From: Hyphomicrobium methylovorum | Lineage (GTDB): Bacteria; Pseudomonadota; Alphaproteobacteria; Rhizobiales; Hyphomicrobiaceae | NCBI RefSeq assembly: GCF_013626205.1 | Contig: NZ_QHJE01000001.1 | Location: forward strand, 1,116,001 to 1,180,000 | DNA length: 64,000 nt | Reading direction: 5' to 3' | Part shown: positions 1 through 7,046 of the stretch, piece after piece | Numbering within the stretch: position 1 is the first letter of the stretch | How the letters are laid out: the number at the start of each line of letters is the position of its first letter | The notes under the pieces: generated by a model | The model's input: only the letters and a program-made list of their open reading frames with translations | Database searches by the model: none | Told to the model about the DNA's origin: nothing | Made by a program: the position numbers and the translations under genes

Positions 1-1
1 G

Positions 2-334
2 ATCAGTCACTATATCAATCTGGCTCTCTATGAAGGGGAGAGCTTCGGCGATCGGCTTATTGTGCGCGGGAGTCTGGAGCGCCTAACCCCGGTGCTCATG
101 ACGGCACTCTCGGCCGGAATGGCGCTGATCCCACTGCTCTACGGGGCTGACGCGCCGGGTAAGGAAATCCTGCATCCGGTTGCGGTGACGATTTTCGGCG
201 GTCTTATCAGCGCGACGCTGCTCGACACGCTTTTGACACCAATTCTGTTCCGAAAATTCGGCGCGGGACCTTTGCAGCGGCTCAGAGATAGCCGTCCGCT
301 GGCGGGGGACACCCAGACGATTGAAGCCTACTAA
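2..334 (+). CDS. Heavy-metal efflux RND permease (CzcA/CusA family), C-terminal end only
   Basis: The frame is open from the window edge, so the gene begins upstream. The visible 110 residues hold the last part of an inner-membrane RND pump: a loop with GSLERLTPVLMTALSAGMALIPL and then HPVAVTIFGGLISATLLDTLLTPILF, which are the closing transmembrane helices of CzcA/CusA-type permeases. These pumps export divalent or monovalent metal cations with an adaptor and an outer-membrane channel. The short periplasmic protein gene that follows at 20 bp probably belongs to the same operon. The metal cannot be told from this fragment. Family assignment is from recognised sequence; operon membership is inferred. 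Confidence 0.78.
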   Translation: MSHYINLALYEGESFGDRLIVRGSLERLTPVLMTALSAGMALIPLLYGADAPGKEILHPVAVTIFGGLISATLLDTLLTPILFRKFGAGPLQRLRDSRPLAGDTQTIEAY

Positions 335-353
335 CGACAAGAGGAGAAAAGTT

Positions 354-743
354 ATGTTCAAAGACTTCCATAAATCCACGCTGATAGCTTTGATGGCGGC
401 GCTAATGCTTGCGCTTTCGCCCTACGCTATGGCGCACGAGGCGACCAAAGGGCCAAACGGGGGTGCCCTCGTCGATGTCGAAGGGCATCACATCGAGTTT
501 GTTCCGGGCGAGGGGCAGTTCACATTTTATCTCACTGGAGAGAAAGATGCTCCGATCGACTCCGCAGGGTCGAAGCTAAAAGCCATCATCCTAGACGGCG
601 GCAAAACCCAACAGGTGGATTTGACGCCAAGCGAGCCTAACAAGCTGACTGCTGAAGCATCTGCGTCATCAGGCGCCAAAGTGGTCGTATCGGGCACTCT
701 CGCCGACGGGCATGCTCTGCAAGCAAGATTTGTGGTGCCGTGA
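354..743 (+). CDS. Small periplasmic protein of a metal-efflux operon
   Basis: 129 residues. The ATG at 354 is chosen because GAGGAG lies at 341-346 with a 7-nt gap; a longer reading from 321 would overlap the preceding gene. Residues 1-25 form a signal peptide (MFKDFHKSTLIALMAALMLA, then ending near AMA-HE). The mature part starts HEATKGPNGGALVDVEGHH, with several histidines and acidic residues that could bind metal, followed by beta-rich sequence. Similar small secreted proteins are found next to CzcCBA/Cus-type operons. The function is unknown; a periplasmic metal-binding or accessory role is inferred from context only. Confidence 0.68.
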   Translation: MFKDFHKSTLIALMAALMLALSPYAMAHEATKGPNGGALVDVEGHHIEFVPGEGQFTFYLTGEKDAPIDSAGSKLKAIILDGGKTQQVDLTPSEPNKLTAEASASSGAKVVVSGTLADGHALQARFVVP

Positions 744-863
744 GAGTGGCACATATGCGGGCCTGAACCGCTGCCGGAGATACGGAACTAAGTGCTACCG
801 CCGGTCTGTGCAACACGTGCTGATGGACCGGCAACACACATCATGAGGCGAGCAAAGCTGAAA

Positions 864-891
864 TTGACAGTATGCAAATTAATCTGATACT
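864..891 (+). promoter_or_regulatory. Possible sigma-70-type promoter
   Basis: A perfect TTGACA at 864-869 is followed after 16 bp by GATACT at 886-891, in an AT-rich stretch. It points rightward at the edge of the accessory island, where no convincing rightward gene starts; it would read antisense across the 36-aa ORF at 958-1068. Spacing and -35 match are good, the -10 is only fair, and no transcript evidence exists. Confidence 0.25.
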
Positions 892-957
892 TTTTCTCTC
901 GTGCCGCGAAGATGAGAGGGAATCTTCTTCCCGCTCTTTTTCCCGGCGCGCGGTGCG

Positions 958-1068
958 TCAAGGCTCCGGATAAGGCTCAAACAGTTGAGAACACTCAGCT
1001 AAGTCGTCTTTCAGAGACTCGAATAGTTCAAGCAATTCGTTCGAACTATTTCCATAATGGCGCGCCAT
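958..1068 (-). CDS. 36-residue small ORF, paralogue of the one at 3143-3253
   Basis: Starts with ATG (complement of 1066-1068), ends TGA, 36 codons: MARHYGNSSNELLELFESLK followed by DDLAECSQLFEPYPEP. It is too short for usual gene calling. It is supported by a second ORF of exactly the same length 2.2 kb away on the same strand with the same pattern (MA..., N-S/T-S-N-x-LL, E-x-L-x-x-DLA-x-x-SQLFEP-P). Protein-level conservation with many DNA differences suggests translation. The sequence predicts one amphipathic acidic helix. It lies 103 bp downstream of the leftward gene at 1172-1441. The function is unknown; a small partner or antitoxin for the Fic protein is speculation. Confidence 0.5.
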   Translation of the reverse strand: MARHYGNSSNELLELFESLKDDLAECSQLFEPYPEP

Positions 1069-1125
1069 TTTCAGTTTTTACGTTAAATCATTGATTTTAT
1101 TGCATTATTTTCATAATAATTATCA

Positions 1126-1148
1126 GGGCCTGGTTTGAGGCCCAAACC
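1126..1148. repeat. Overlapping, mutually exclusive inverted repeats
   Basis: GGGCCT at 1126-1131 pairs with AGGCCC at 1138-1143 around the loop GGTTTG. The same loop (GGTTTG, 1132-1137) pairs with CAAACC at 1143-1148. Only one of the two stems can form at a time. The structure lies between the stop of the leftward gene at 1172 and the start of the small ORF at 1068, followed leftward by an AT-rich run. It may be a terminator or processing site; no function is shown. Confidence 0.4.
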
Positions 1149-1171
1149 AAGTCTCTGAGTTGCCTTGATTT

Positions 1172-1441
1172 TTAGTTCGAACTCCTGTCGGGCTTTTTCC
1201 TGTCCGGGGGTGGGCATATATCCCAGGCTTCATCTGCGAAGCTCTCCATAATTTTCCAGAGATCGCGCAGTATTTGCATCTTCATCTCTTCAGATACGGT
1301 AGCGTGCTCCAGATAAGGCAGAAATTGCTCCAGTTGTTTGTCGTCCATAAGCTTCAGGGTGAAGAATAGCCGGGAACCTGGCAAGTATTTGTGGGGGACG
1401 GCATGCTTGGGTGTGCGGCCCGGAAGTGGGGCAAGGCTCAT
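1172..1441 (-). CDS. Conserved small protein divergent from the Fic gene
   Basis: 89 residues from the ATG at 1441; a shorter form from Met32 (start 1348) is possible, and neither has a clear Shine-Dalgarno site. The core reads SRLFFTLKLMDDKQLEQFLP, then an acidic, aromatic-rich helical stretch ending DLWKIMESFADEAWDI and a charged tail. I recall similar small proteins of unknown function in accessory regions of Alphaproteobacteria, but cannot name a family. It is transcribed away from the Fic gene, and the first motif of the DNA array (1446-1459) sits 5 bp upstream of its start codon, so both divergent genes may share control. Confidence 0.58.
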   Translation of the reverse strand: MSLAPLPGRTPKHAVPHKYLPGSRLFFTLKLMDDKQLEQFLPYLEHATVSEEMKMQILRDLWKIMESFADEAWDICPPPDRKKPDRSSN

Positions 1442-1445
1442 GTTG

Positions 1446-1608
1446 TATCAATTATCACGCCATAGCGATTTTTTGTACCAATTTTCATGACTTTGTATCA
1501 TTTTTCATGATAGGATGCATCCTGTATCGTTTTTCACAGGAGGGCACCGTTTTTCATGGCCAGAGCGCCGCAGAACCGATTTTCAGGCCCCGTAACCGTT
1601 TTTCATGA
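1446..1608. repeat. Seven-copy 15-bp motif array with alternating 20/29-bp spacing (putative operator or iteron array)
   Basis: Copies begin at 1446 (TATCAATTATCACG), 1476 (TACCAATTTTCATGA), 1496 (TATCATTTTTCATGA), 1525 (TATCGTTTTTCACAG), 1545 (CACCGTTTTTCATGG), 1574 (AACCGATTTTCAGGC) and 1594 (AACCGTTTTTCATGA). From the second copy the steps are 20, 29, 20, 29 and 20 bp, so pairs recur every 49 bp. The 1496 copy is a perfect inverted repeat (TATCAT, 5-bp spacer, ATGATA, 1496-1512). The array spans the divergent region between the genes starting at 1441 and 1556; the copy at 1545 contains the Fic ATG and the last two lie in the coding sequence. Read as a binding array for an autoregulator; the binding protein is unknown. 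Confidence 0.7.
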
Positions 1609-3097
1609 ACGGCGGCTGCCGGAGGTTGCGACACCCGTTGGCTATGCGGCGCTGATTGATGCGTATGGCTTGGCCGTTCCGGTTCCGGCCACCCTCTCTG
1701 CAATCGGCACACGTCATCGCCGCACGGAGCAGCAGGGCTGGCGGATATTCGGGCCGCGATATGCGCCGGATGCCAGCCTCGAAGGCCACCTCACATTCGC
1801 TCTCAAGCATGAGGGACTTGATCTTGGGGTGCTCAAGCGCCTGTTCCTTGCCGTGGGTTCGGCGGAAATAGAAAGGCTGGTGCGAGCCGAGCCGACGGGG
1901 CGTTATGCGCGCCGCATCTGGTTTTTGTATGAGTGGCTGACGGGGGCGCGGCTTGACCTGCCGGATGCTGCCGCAGGCACATATGTGGCCGCGCTTGATC
2001 CCAAGTTGCAGTGGGATGTTCCCGCTGTGAATTCACGGCGGCACAGGGTTAAAAACAACCTGCCCGGCACGGCTGAGTTTTGCCCTCTGGTGTTCAGAAC
2101 GGAAAAGCTGGAAGCGTTCGTTGCATTAAACCTTGCCGAGCGGGCGCGGGCGGTGGTGGCCGATGTTCCGCGCGATTTGCTGGCGCGTACGGCGGCCTTT
2201 TTGTTGCTCAAGGATTCAAAATCAAGTTACGTCATTGAAGGCGAGCATCCGCCTCAAGACCGGATACAGCGGTGGGGGCGGGCGATTGGGGAGGCAGGCC
2301 GCAGGCCGCTCGATCTTGACGAACTTTTGAGGCTTCAGGCCATCGTTATTGGCGATGCGCGGTTTGTGCGGCTGGGCCTTCGTCATGAAGGTGGGTTTGT
2401 TGGCGAGCATGATCGCGACACGCGCATGCCGCTGCCCGATCATATCAGCGCGCGGCCTGAAGACCTGCAAAGTCTTGTGCGCGGGATGGCGGAGTTTGAC
2501 CGCAGCGCTTCAGAGCATCTTGACCCGGTGATCGGGGCGGCGGCGCTTGCGTTTGGGTTCGTGTTTGTTCACCCGTTTGAAGATGGCAACGGCAGAATAC
2601 ACCGCTATCTCATCCACCACGTTCTGGGGCGCAGGGGGTTTAATCCTGCGGGACTGGTCTTTCCTGTTTCCTCAGCAATTCTCAATAGCATTGATGAGTA
2701 TCGCCGGGTGCTGGAGGCTTATTCCACGCGCGTATTGCCGGTCATCCAGTGGCAGCCGACGCCGGGCGGCAATGTCAGCGTTTTGAATGATACGGGCGAT
2801 TTTTACCGCTTCTTTGATGCAACCCCGCAGGCTGAGTTTTTGTTTGAGTGCGTAAGAAAGACGATTGAGGAAGACCTGCCCGCTGAGGCTGAGTATCTGC
2901 GCAAATACGATGAATTCCGCGCCGGAGTTGAGAGGATCATTGATATGCCGGAACAGACGATTGATCTGTTGTTCCGCATGCTGAAGCAAAACAACGGAAG
3001 GCTTTCACAAAGAGCGCGGCAGCGTGAATTCGAGCAACTCACGAATGAGGAAGCAGATTCCATCGAGGATATTTACGGGCGAACATTCGCCGGATAA
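1556..3097 (+). CDS. Fic-domain protein (probable AMP-transferase) with inhibitory motif
   Basis: 513 residues. Start ATG at 1556 has AGGAGGG at 1539-1545. The Fic catalytic motif HPFEDGNGRIHR is complete at residues 339-350; the His attacks and the D/N-G-R part binds nucleotide and Mg in proteins that usually transfer AMP to target side chains. A regulatory motif S-x-x-x-E-G at residues 224-229 (SYVIEG) matches the inhibitory helix of class II Fic proteins, in which the Glu blocks ATP placement. Residues 1-200 form an extra N-terminal region; the C-terminus (about 420-513) is helical and may be a winged-helix-like domain. Residues 6-17 are encoded by two copies of the DNA motif array. Target unknown; the context suggests a mobile, possibly toxin-antitoxin-like unit. 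Confidence 0.9.
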   Translation: MARAPQNRFSGPVTVFHERRLPEVATPVGYAALIDAYGLAVPVPATLSAIGTRHRRTEQQGWRIFGPRYAPDASLEGHLTFALKHEGLDLGVLKRLFLAVGSAEIERLVRAEPTGRYARRIWFLYEWLTGARLDLPDAAAGTYVAALDPKLQWDVPAVNSRRHRVKNNLPGTAEFCPLVFRTEKLEAFVALNLAERARAVVADVPRDLLARTAAFLLLKDSKSSYVIEGEHPPQDRIQRWGRAIGEAGRRPLDLDELLRLQAIVIGDARFVRLGLRHEGGFVGEHDRDTRMPLPDHISARPEDLQSLVRGMAEFDRSASEHLDPVIGAAALAFGFVFVHPFEDGNGRIHRYLIHHVLGRRGFNPAGLVFPVSSAILNSIDEYRRVLEAYSTRVLPVIQWQPTPGGNVSVLNDTGDFYRFFDATPQAEFLFECVRKTIEEDLPAEAEYLRKYDEFRAGVERIIDMPEQTIDLLFRMLKQNNGRLSQRARQREFEQLTNEEADSIEDIYGRTFAG

Positions 3098-3142
3098 TCA
3101 GCTTAAATCTTCCGCCCAAAAATTTCCCGCACTGTGCTATAC

Positions 3143-3253
3143 TCAGAGAATCGGTACTGGCTCAAACAGTTGAGAATGCTGGGCTAAATCGGCTTCAAGC
3201 TCTTCCAGAGCGGCTAGCAGATTGTTCGAAGTATTCTCCGCCGGGTGCGCCAT
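3143..3253 (-). CDS. 36-residue small ORF, paralogue of the one at 958-1068
   Basis: ATG is the complement of 3251-3253 and TGA ends at 3143, giving MAHPAENTSNNLLAALEELE followed by ADLAQHSQLFEPVPIL. Length is identical to the ORF at 958-1068, with shared N-x-S-N-x-LL, DLA and SQLFEP. No strong ribosome-binding site is visible. It sits just past the end of the Fic gene on the opposite strand, so the two copies bracket the Fic unit. Either a duplicated small gene or part of a repeated element end; unknown function. Confidence 0.48.
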   Translation of the reverse strand: MAHPAENTSNNLLAALEELEADLAQHSQLFEPVPIL

Positions 3254-3322
3254 TCCTTCATTGAAATTGTTGACAATCCTATTCTGCCTGCGCGAACCCC
3301 GTGCTTACAAAATCCGTCGCAG

Positions 3323-3757
3323 CTAGTAGCAGACCCAAACGTAAGTACCGTCGGGCGTAAGTCGCCAGCAGGAGCCGACGCCGTAAGCCCACCATCGGCC
3401 GCGCCAGAACCGCCGAACGTGGCCGTAATAGATGCCGCCATAGTAACGGCGCCCAACGACCCAGTTATTCCGGACATTCCTGCGCACGACGTTTCTACGC
3501 ACATTTCTGCGCGCAATGTTTCTATTGACGTTACGTCGGGCGACGGGATGGCGATAACCTCTGCCCGCGCGATTGAAGTTACGCGGGCTGTTCATCCGGT
3601 GGAACGATCCGCGGTTGACACCGTGAAAGCCGCCGCCACGGAAACCGCCGCCGCCAAACCCTCCACCGCGTCTCGCGTCCGCATCAGAAGCGAGTGTGGT
3701 CAATCCAATAAAAGCCGAAAATATTGCAATGACGGAACAAACAAATAATTTTCTCAT
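3323..3757 (-). CDS. Secreted Gly/Arg/Asn-rich hypothetical protein
   Basis: 144 residues from the ATG at 3757, preferred over an upstream start at 4045 because it opens a clean signal peptide (MRKLFVCSVIAIFSAFIG ... ASDADA) and has GAGG 10 nt upstream. The mature part has a Gly-rich block (RRGGGFGGGGFRGGGFHG), then repeats of the type R-R-N-V-x-R-N (residues about 80-105), and ends in an aromatic, Cys-containing segment (GSCWRLTPDGTYVWVCY) that could form one disulfide. Such basic low-complexity exported proteins are common in Hyphomicrobiales; the role is unknown. Confidence 0.62.
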   Translation of the reverse strand: MRKLFVCSVIAIFSAFIGLTTLASDADARRGGGFGGGGFRGGGFHGVNRGSFHRMNSPRNFNRAGRGYRHPVARRNVNRNIARRNVRRNVVRRNVRNNWVVGRRYYGGIYYGHVRRFWRGRWWAYGVGSCWRLTPDGTYVWVCY

Positions 3758-4066
3758 GGCACGCAACCTCAGACTGAAATCTGAATTTTCGCGTCGTATG
3801 CCCCGTAGGTTTATTAGGACCGAGTATAATCCCGGCGTAATTCCCCGTCCATAATGAATGCTATTGGCGCGCCACCGATAAGTTAATTTGCCCGAACCGT
3901 AATTCCGTCGGCAATTAATTGAGCCTTCGTTGGCGGAGACAATCGAGTAAAACTCGGCGCAAAGCGTGACTGCTACCCCGCGAGACGGCTCGAATGGCGT
4001 GCACGGCCCGCGTTCGTCAACGATAGTGCGTATACGCCGTAACAAGCGGCAGATGATATGAAAATA
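3758..4066. other. Intergenic region, upstream of the secreted Gly-rich protein gene
   Basis: 309 bp between two leftward genes (fabI end and the secreted protein start). It should hold the promoter of the leftward gene at 3757; I see no clear hairpin terminator or conserved ORF in it. Confidence 0.4.
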
Positions 4067-4849
4067 CTAATCGATGATGTGGTAGCCGCCGTCGATATAA
4101 AGGGTCTCCCCGGTGATCAGCTTTGCTCCGTCCATGCCCAGGAACGCAACGGCAATGCCGACGTCATCGATCGAGACCAGACTTCTGCTTGGCGCTTTTG
4201 ATTGCGCCTTTTGAAGGAGTTTATCGAACTCCGTAATTCCCGAGGCCGCGCGGGTTTTTAGCGGTCCGGGAGATATGGCGTGAACGCGGATGCCTTTCGG
4301 CCCGAGTTCCGCGGCGAGGTACCTCGTTGCCGACTCGAGGGCGGCCTTCACCGGACCCATCATGTTGTAATGTTCCACGACCATCTGGGAGCCATAGTAC
4401 GTCATCGTGAATAATGCCCCGCCGGATGTCATGAGCGGTTCGGCGAGCTTGGCCATGCGAATAAACGACCAGCAAGAAATCTCCATTGCGCGAAGAAACC
4501 CGTCTTTCGAGCAATCGACGACGCGTCCCTGCAGGTCGTCTTTCGGCGCGAACGCAATGGAGTGCAGGCAGATATCAAGCTTTCCCCAAGTCTTCTCGAT
4601 TTTTTCGAATACGTTTTCAAGCTGCCCTTCGTGCTGAAGATCGAGGGGCAGGAAGATTGGCGCGCTGACGTTCTGCGCCAAAGGTTCGATGTGCCGTTTG
4701 GCTTTGTCGTTGAGATAGGTAATCGCGAGGTCTGCACCGAACGCGTGAAATGCCTTTGCGCAACCCCACGCGATGGATTGATCGTTCGCAATTCCGGTGA
4801 CGAGAGCCTTTTTGCCTTTGAGTAGGTTCAGCGAAGAAACATCGATCAT
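4067..4849 (-). CDS. fabI: Enoyl-[acyl-carrier-protein] reductase, FabI type
   Basis: 260 residues. Short-chain dehydrogenase fold with N-terminal nucleotide-binding loop VTGIANDQSIAWG (17-29). The FabI active site is complete: Tyr151, Tyr161 and Lys168 in the arrangement Y-x9-Y-x6-K seen in E. coli FabI. It reduces the enoyl-ACP double bond with NAD(P)H in the last step of fatty-acid elongation. The start codon overlaps the ackA stop (ATGA), so it is the last gene of a leftward operon with ackA and pta. A second fabI probably exists elsewhere in the genome; the copy here may serve acyl-phosphate or polyester metabolism, which is inference. Confidence 0.92.
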   Translation of the reverse strand: MIDVSSLNLLKGKKALVTGIANDQSIAWGCAKAFHAFGADLAITYLNDKAKRHIEPLAQNVSAPIFLPLDLQHEGQLENVFEKIEKTWGKLDICLHSIAFAPKDDLQGRVVDCSKDGFLRAMEISCWSFIRMAKLAEPLMTSGGALFTMTYYGSQMVVEHYNMMGPVKAALESATRYLAAELGPKGIRVHAISPGPLKTRAASGITEFDKLLQKAQSKAPSRSLVSIDDVGIAVAFLGMDGAKLITGETLYIDGGYHIID

Positions 4850-6054
4850 GCCCGTCGCTCCTCGGGCATTTCATGTTTCTGCAAGACCTGCAGCGTGTGC
4901 CGCGCTATCATCAATTCTTCGTCGGTCGGCACGACGTAACACTTGACGGGCGAGCCCTCGCTGGAAATGCAAAGATCATTTTTTGCGTTAGCGGTTTTCG
5001 ACAATTCGATGCCAAAGCACGACATGCGGTCGGCCACGGCTTGGCGCACCGGCGGCGCGTTTTCTCCAATGCCGGCCGTGAAGACAAAGGCATCGAGGCC
5101 GCCGAGCGCGGTTGCAAGCATCCCTCCAAAAAGTGCAATGCGATACGCGAAGTAATCGAGCGCCATTTTCGCTCGCGGATCGCTGCTCGAAAGTAAGTCC
5201 CGAACGTCGTTGCTAACGCCGGACAGGCCCTTGAGGCCGCAATCGTGATACAGGAAATGTTCGATATCCGTCACGCTCATCGCTTGTTCTTTCAGCAGGT
5301 AGAGCACGACGCCGGCGTCGATCTGACCAGGACGCGTGCCCATCGGCAGACCGTCCAAAGCCGTAAAGCCCATGCTGCTTTCAATGCTTTTTCCCGCATG
5401 TAAGGCGCACATCGACGCCCCGCTTCCGAGATGCGCAACCACTATTCGACTGTTTGCGATTGCTGGCGCCACGTCGCGAAGCCGCGATGCAATATATTCA
5501 TACGACAGTCCGTGGAACCCGTAGCGGCGCACGCCCTCTCGGTAGAAATGATCTGGAATCGCGTAGCGGTCGACGATCTCCGAATGATGTCGATGAAAAG
5601 CGGTGTCGAAGCAGGCGACCTGCAAGAGGTGCGGTTGCCGTTCAAGCACGATCCTTATCGGCGCGAGATTGTTCGGCTGATGGAGGGGTGCAAGCGGTAT
5701 GAAACGTTGAAGCTGGTCGATTACCCATGAGTTGATCGGTGTGGGATCTACGAATTCAGGTCCTCCGTGGACCACCCTGTGTCCGATCGCGACCGGCAGC
5801 CGTCCGACATACTCACGGAGAAACACCACCAGCTTATCGAGTGCCTGATGCAATTCGCCGACTTCATTAATCGGCCAGGATTGATTGACGACGCATTCGC
5901 CCTTTGTGTCGGTTGCCCGCAAGCGCGGCCGGGTTCCGATTCCGTCGATTTGTCCTCTCAGCCGCCGCTCAAGTTGGTCTCCAGGCTTGATTGCGAAAAG
6001 CTGGAACTTGATGCTCGAGCTGCCTGCGTTGATCACCAGGATGGTATCGGACAT
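4846..6054 (-). CDS. ackA: Acetate (propionate) kinase
   Basis: 402 residues, normal length for the family. It opens with the acetokinase signature ILVINAGSSSIKFQLF, followed by GHRVVHGG (about 92-99), VAHLGSGAS and the GLPMGTRPG loop; C-terminal FTAGIGENAP is the second nucleotide-binding motif. It interconverts acetyl phosphate and ADP with acetate and ATP in the cytoplasm. Only 3 bp separate it from pta upstream and it overlaps fabI downstream by 4 nt, so translation is coupled. Pairing with Pta gives a complete Pta-AckA route between acetyl-CoA and acetate. Confidence 0.93.
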   Translation of the reverse strand: MSDTILVINAGSSSIKFQLFAIKPGDQLERRLRGQIDGIGTRPRLRATDTKGECVVNQSWPINEVGELHQALDKLVVFLREYVGRLPVAIGHRVVHGGPEFVDPTPINSWVIDQLQRFIPLAPLHQPNNLAPIRIVLERQPHLLQVACFDTAFHRHHSEIVDRYAIPDHFYREGVRRYGFHGLSYEYIASRLRDVAPAIANSRIVVAHLGSGASMCALHAGKSIESSMGFTALDGLPMGTRPGQIDAGVVLYLLKEQAMSVTDIEHFLYHDCGLKGLSGVSNDVRDLLSSSDPRAKMALDYFAYRIALFGGMLATALGGLDAFVFTAGIGENAPPVRQAVADRMSCFGIELSKTANAKNDLCISSEGSPVKCYVVPTDEELMIARHTLQVLQKHEMPEERRA

Positions 6055-6057
6055 TGA

Positions 6058-7017
6058 TCAAGCTCTGATCGGAGCGTTCGCCCGCCTGCTGTAGGCAAGC
6101 AATTTGGCGACGGCGCACGAAGCAAGACGCGTCCTGACGTTATCAGCTCGCGAAGTCAGAATGATCGGCACTCGAGCGCCGAGTACGATGCCCGCGGCGT
6201 CGGCATTGGAAATAAATGTAAGATTTTTTGCGAGCATGTTACCCGCCTCCAGATCCGGTACGACGAGGATTTGCGCGTGCCCCGCGACCGAAGACTTGAT
6301 CCCCTTGATGCGGGCAGCCGGCAGGCTGATGGCGTTATCGAATGCGAGCGGACCATCAAGTTCTCCGCCTGTGATCTGACCGCGATCCGCCATCTTACAA
6401 AGTGCGGCAGCATCAAGTGTTGAAGGGATAGAGGGAGTGACGGTTTCGACAGCCGACAGAATAGCGACCTTGGGTTTGCCAAGACCGAGGGCCGTGTAGA
6501 GGTCGATTGCGTTCTGGACGATATCGCGCTTCGCCATCAGATCCGGCGCGATGTTAACCGCCGCATCCGTCACGAATAACGTTTGCGAATGCGTGGGAAC
6601 GTCCATCACGAACACGTGGCTGATGCGCCGGCCGGTGCGAAGGCCAGTCTCCCGACTCGTTACGGCGCCGAGCAGCTCATCGGAATGGAGACTGCCTTTC
6701 ATCAGCATTTCGGCTTTGCCCGAGCGGATTATTTCGACCGCTTTTGCTGCCGCGGCATGGCTGTGCGGCACGTCAACGATTTCGAGACCATCGATGGCGA
6801 TATTGATGGCCTTGGAAATTTCAACGATCTTTGTTGCTGGCCCAACGAGTATTGGGATGATCAAACCCGCGTCGCTCGCTTCAATGGCCCCACGCAGCGA
6901 AGCCTCATCACACGGCTGGGCGACCGCTGTTTCAAGCGGCTCTAATTGCTGCGCTATAGCGATTAGTTTTTCGTATTTCTCGTGCCGGTGAATTTTCGAG
7001 ACGGTTGCATCAGCCAT
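6058..7017 (-). CDS. pta: Phosphate acetyl/butyryltransferase
   Basis: 319 residues, the length of the short Pta/Ptb family without DRTGG or enoyl-CoA hydratase domains. Recognisable features are GLIIPILVGP near residue 50, KAEMLMKGSLHSDELL (about 101-116) and the C-terminal GIVLGARVPIILTSRAD. It transfers an acyl group between CoA and phosphate, feeding AckA. Acetyl is the likely substrate, but propionyl or butyryl cannot be excluded. Located 29 bp after the unknown gene and 3 bp before ackA in the same leftward operon. Confidence 0.88.
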   Translation of the reverse strand: MADATVSKIHRHEKYEKLIAIAQQLEPLETAVAQPCDEASLRGAIEASDAGLIIPILVGPATKIVEISKAINIAIDGLEIVDVPHSHAAAAKAVEIIRSGKAEMLMKGSLHSDELLGAVTSRETGLRTGRRISHVFVMDVPTHSQTLFVTDAAVNIAPDLMAKRDIVQNAIDLYTALGLGKPKVAILSAVETVTPSIPSTLDAAALCKMADRGQITGGELDGPLAFDNAISLPAARIKGIKSSVAGHAQILVVPDLEAGNMLAKNLTFISNADAAGIVLGARVPIILTSRADNVRTRLASCAVAKLLAYSRRANAPIRA

Positions 7018-7046
7018 TGCGCCTCTCCGTCAGAACCTTTTTACAG

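Noticed and set aside
864-891. Reading the promoter-like element as proof of an sRNA gene
   Set aside because: No terminator or conserved RNA structure follows at a suitable distance.
912-1094. 60-residue rightward ORF near the island edge
   Set aside because: It lies antisense over the 36-aa ORF, has no clear family character, and the opposite strand is supported by a paralogue.
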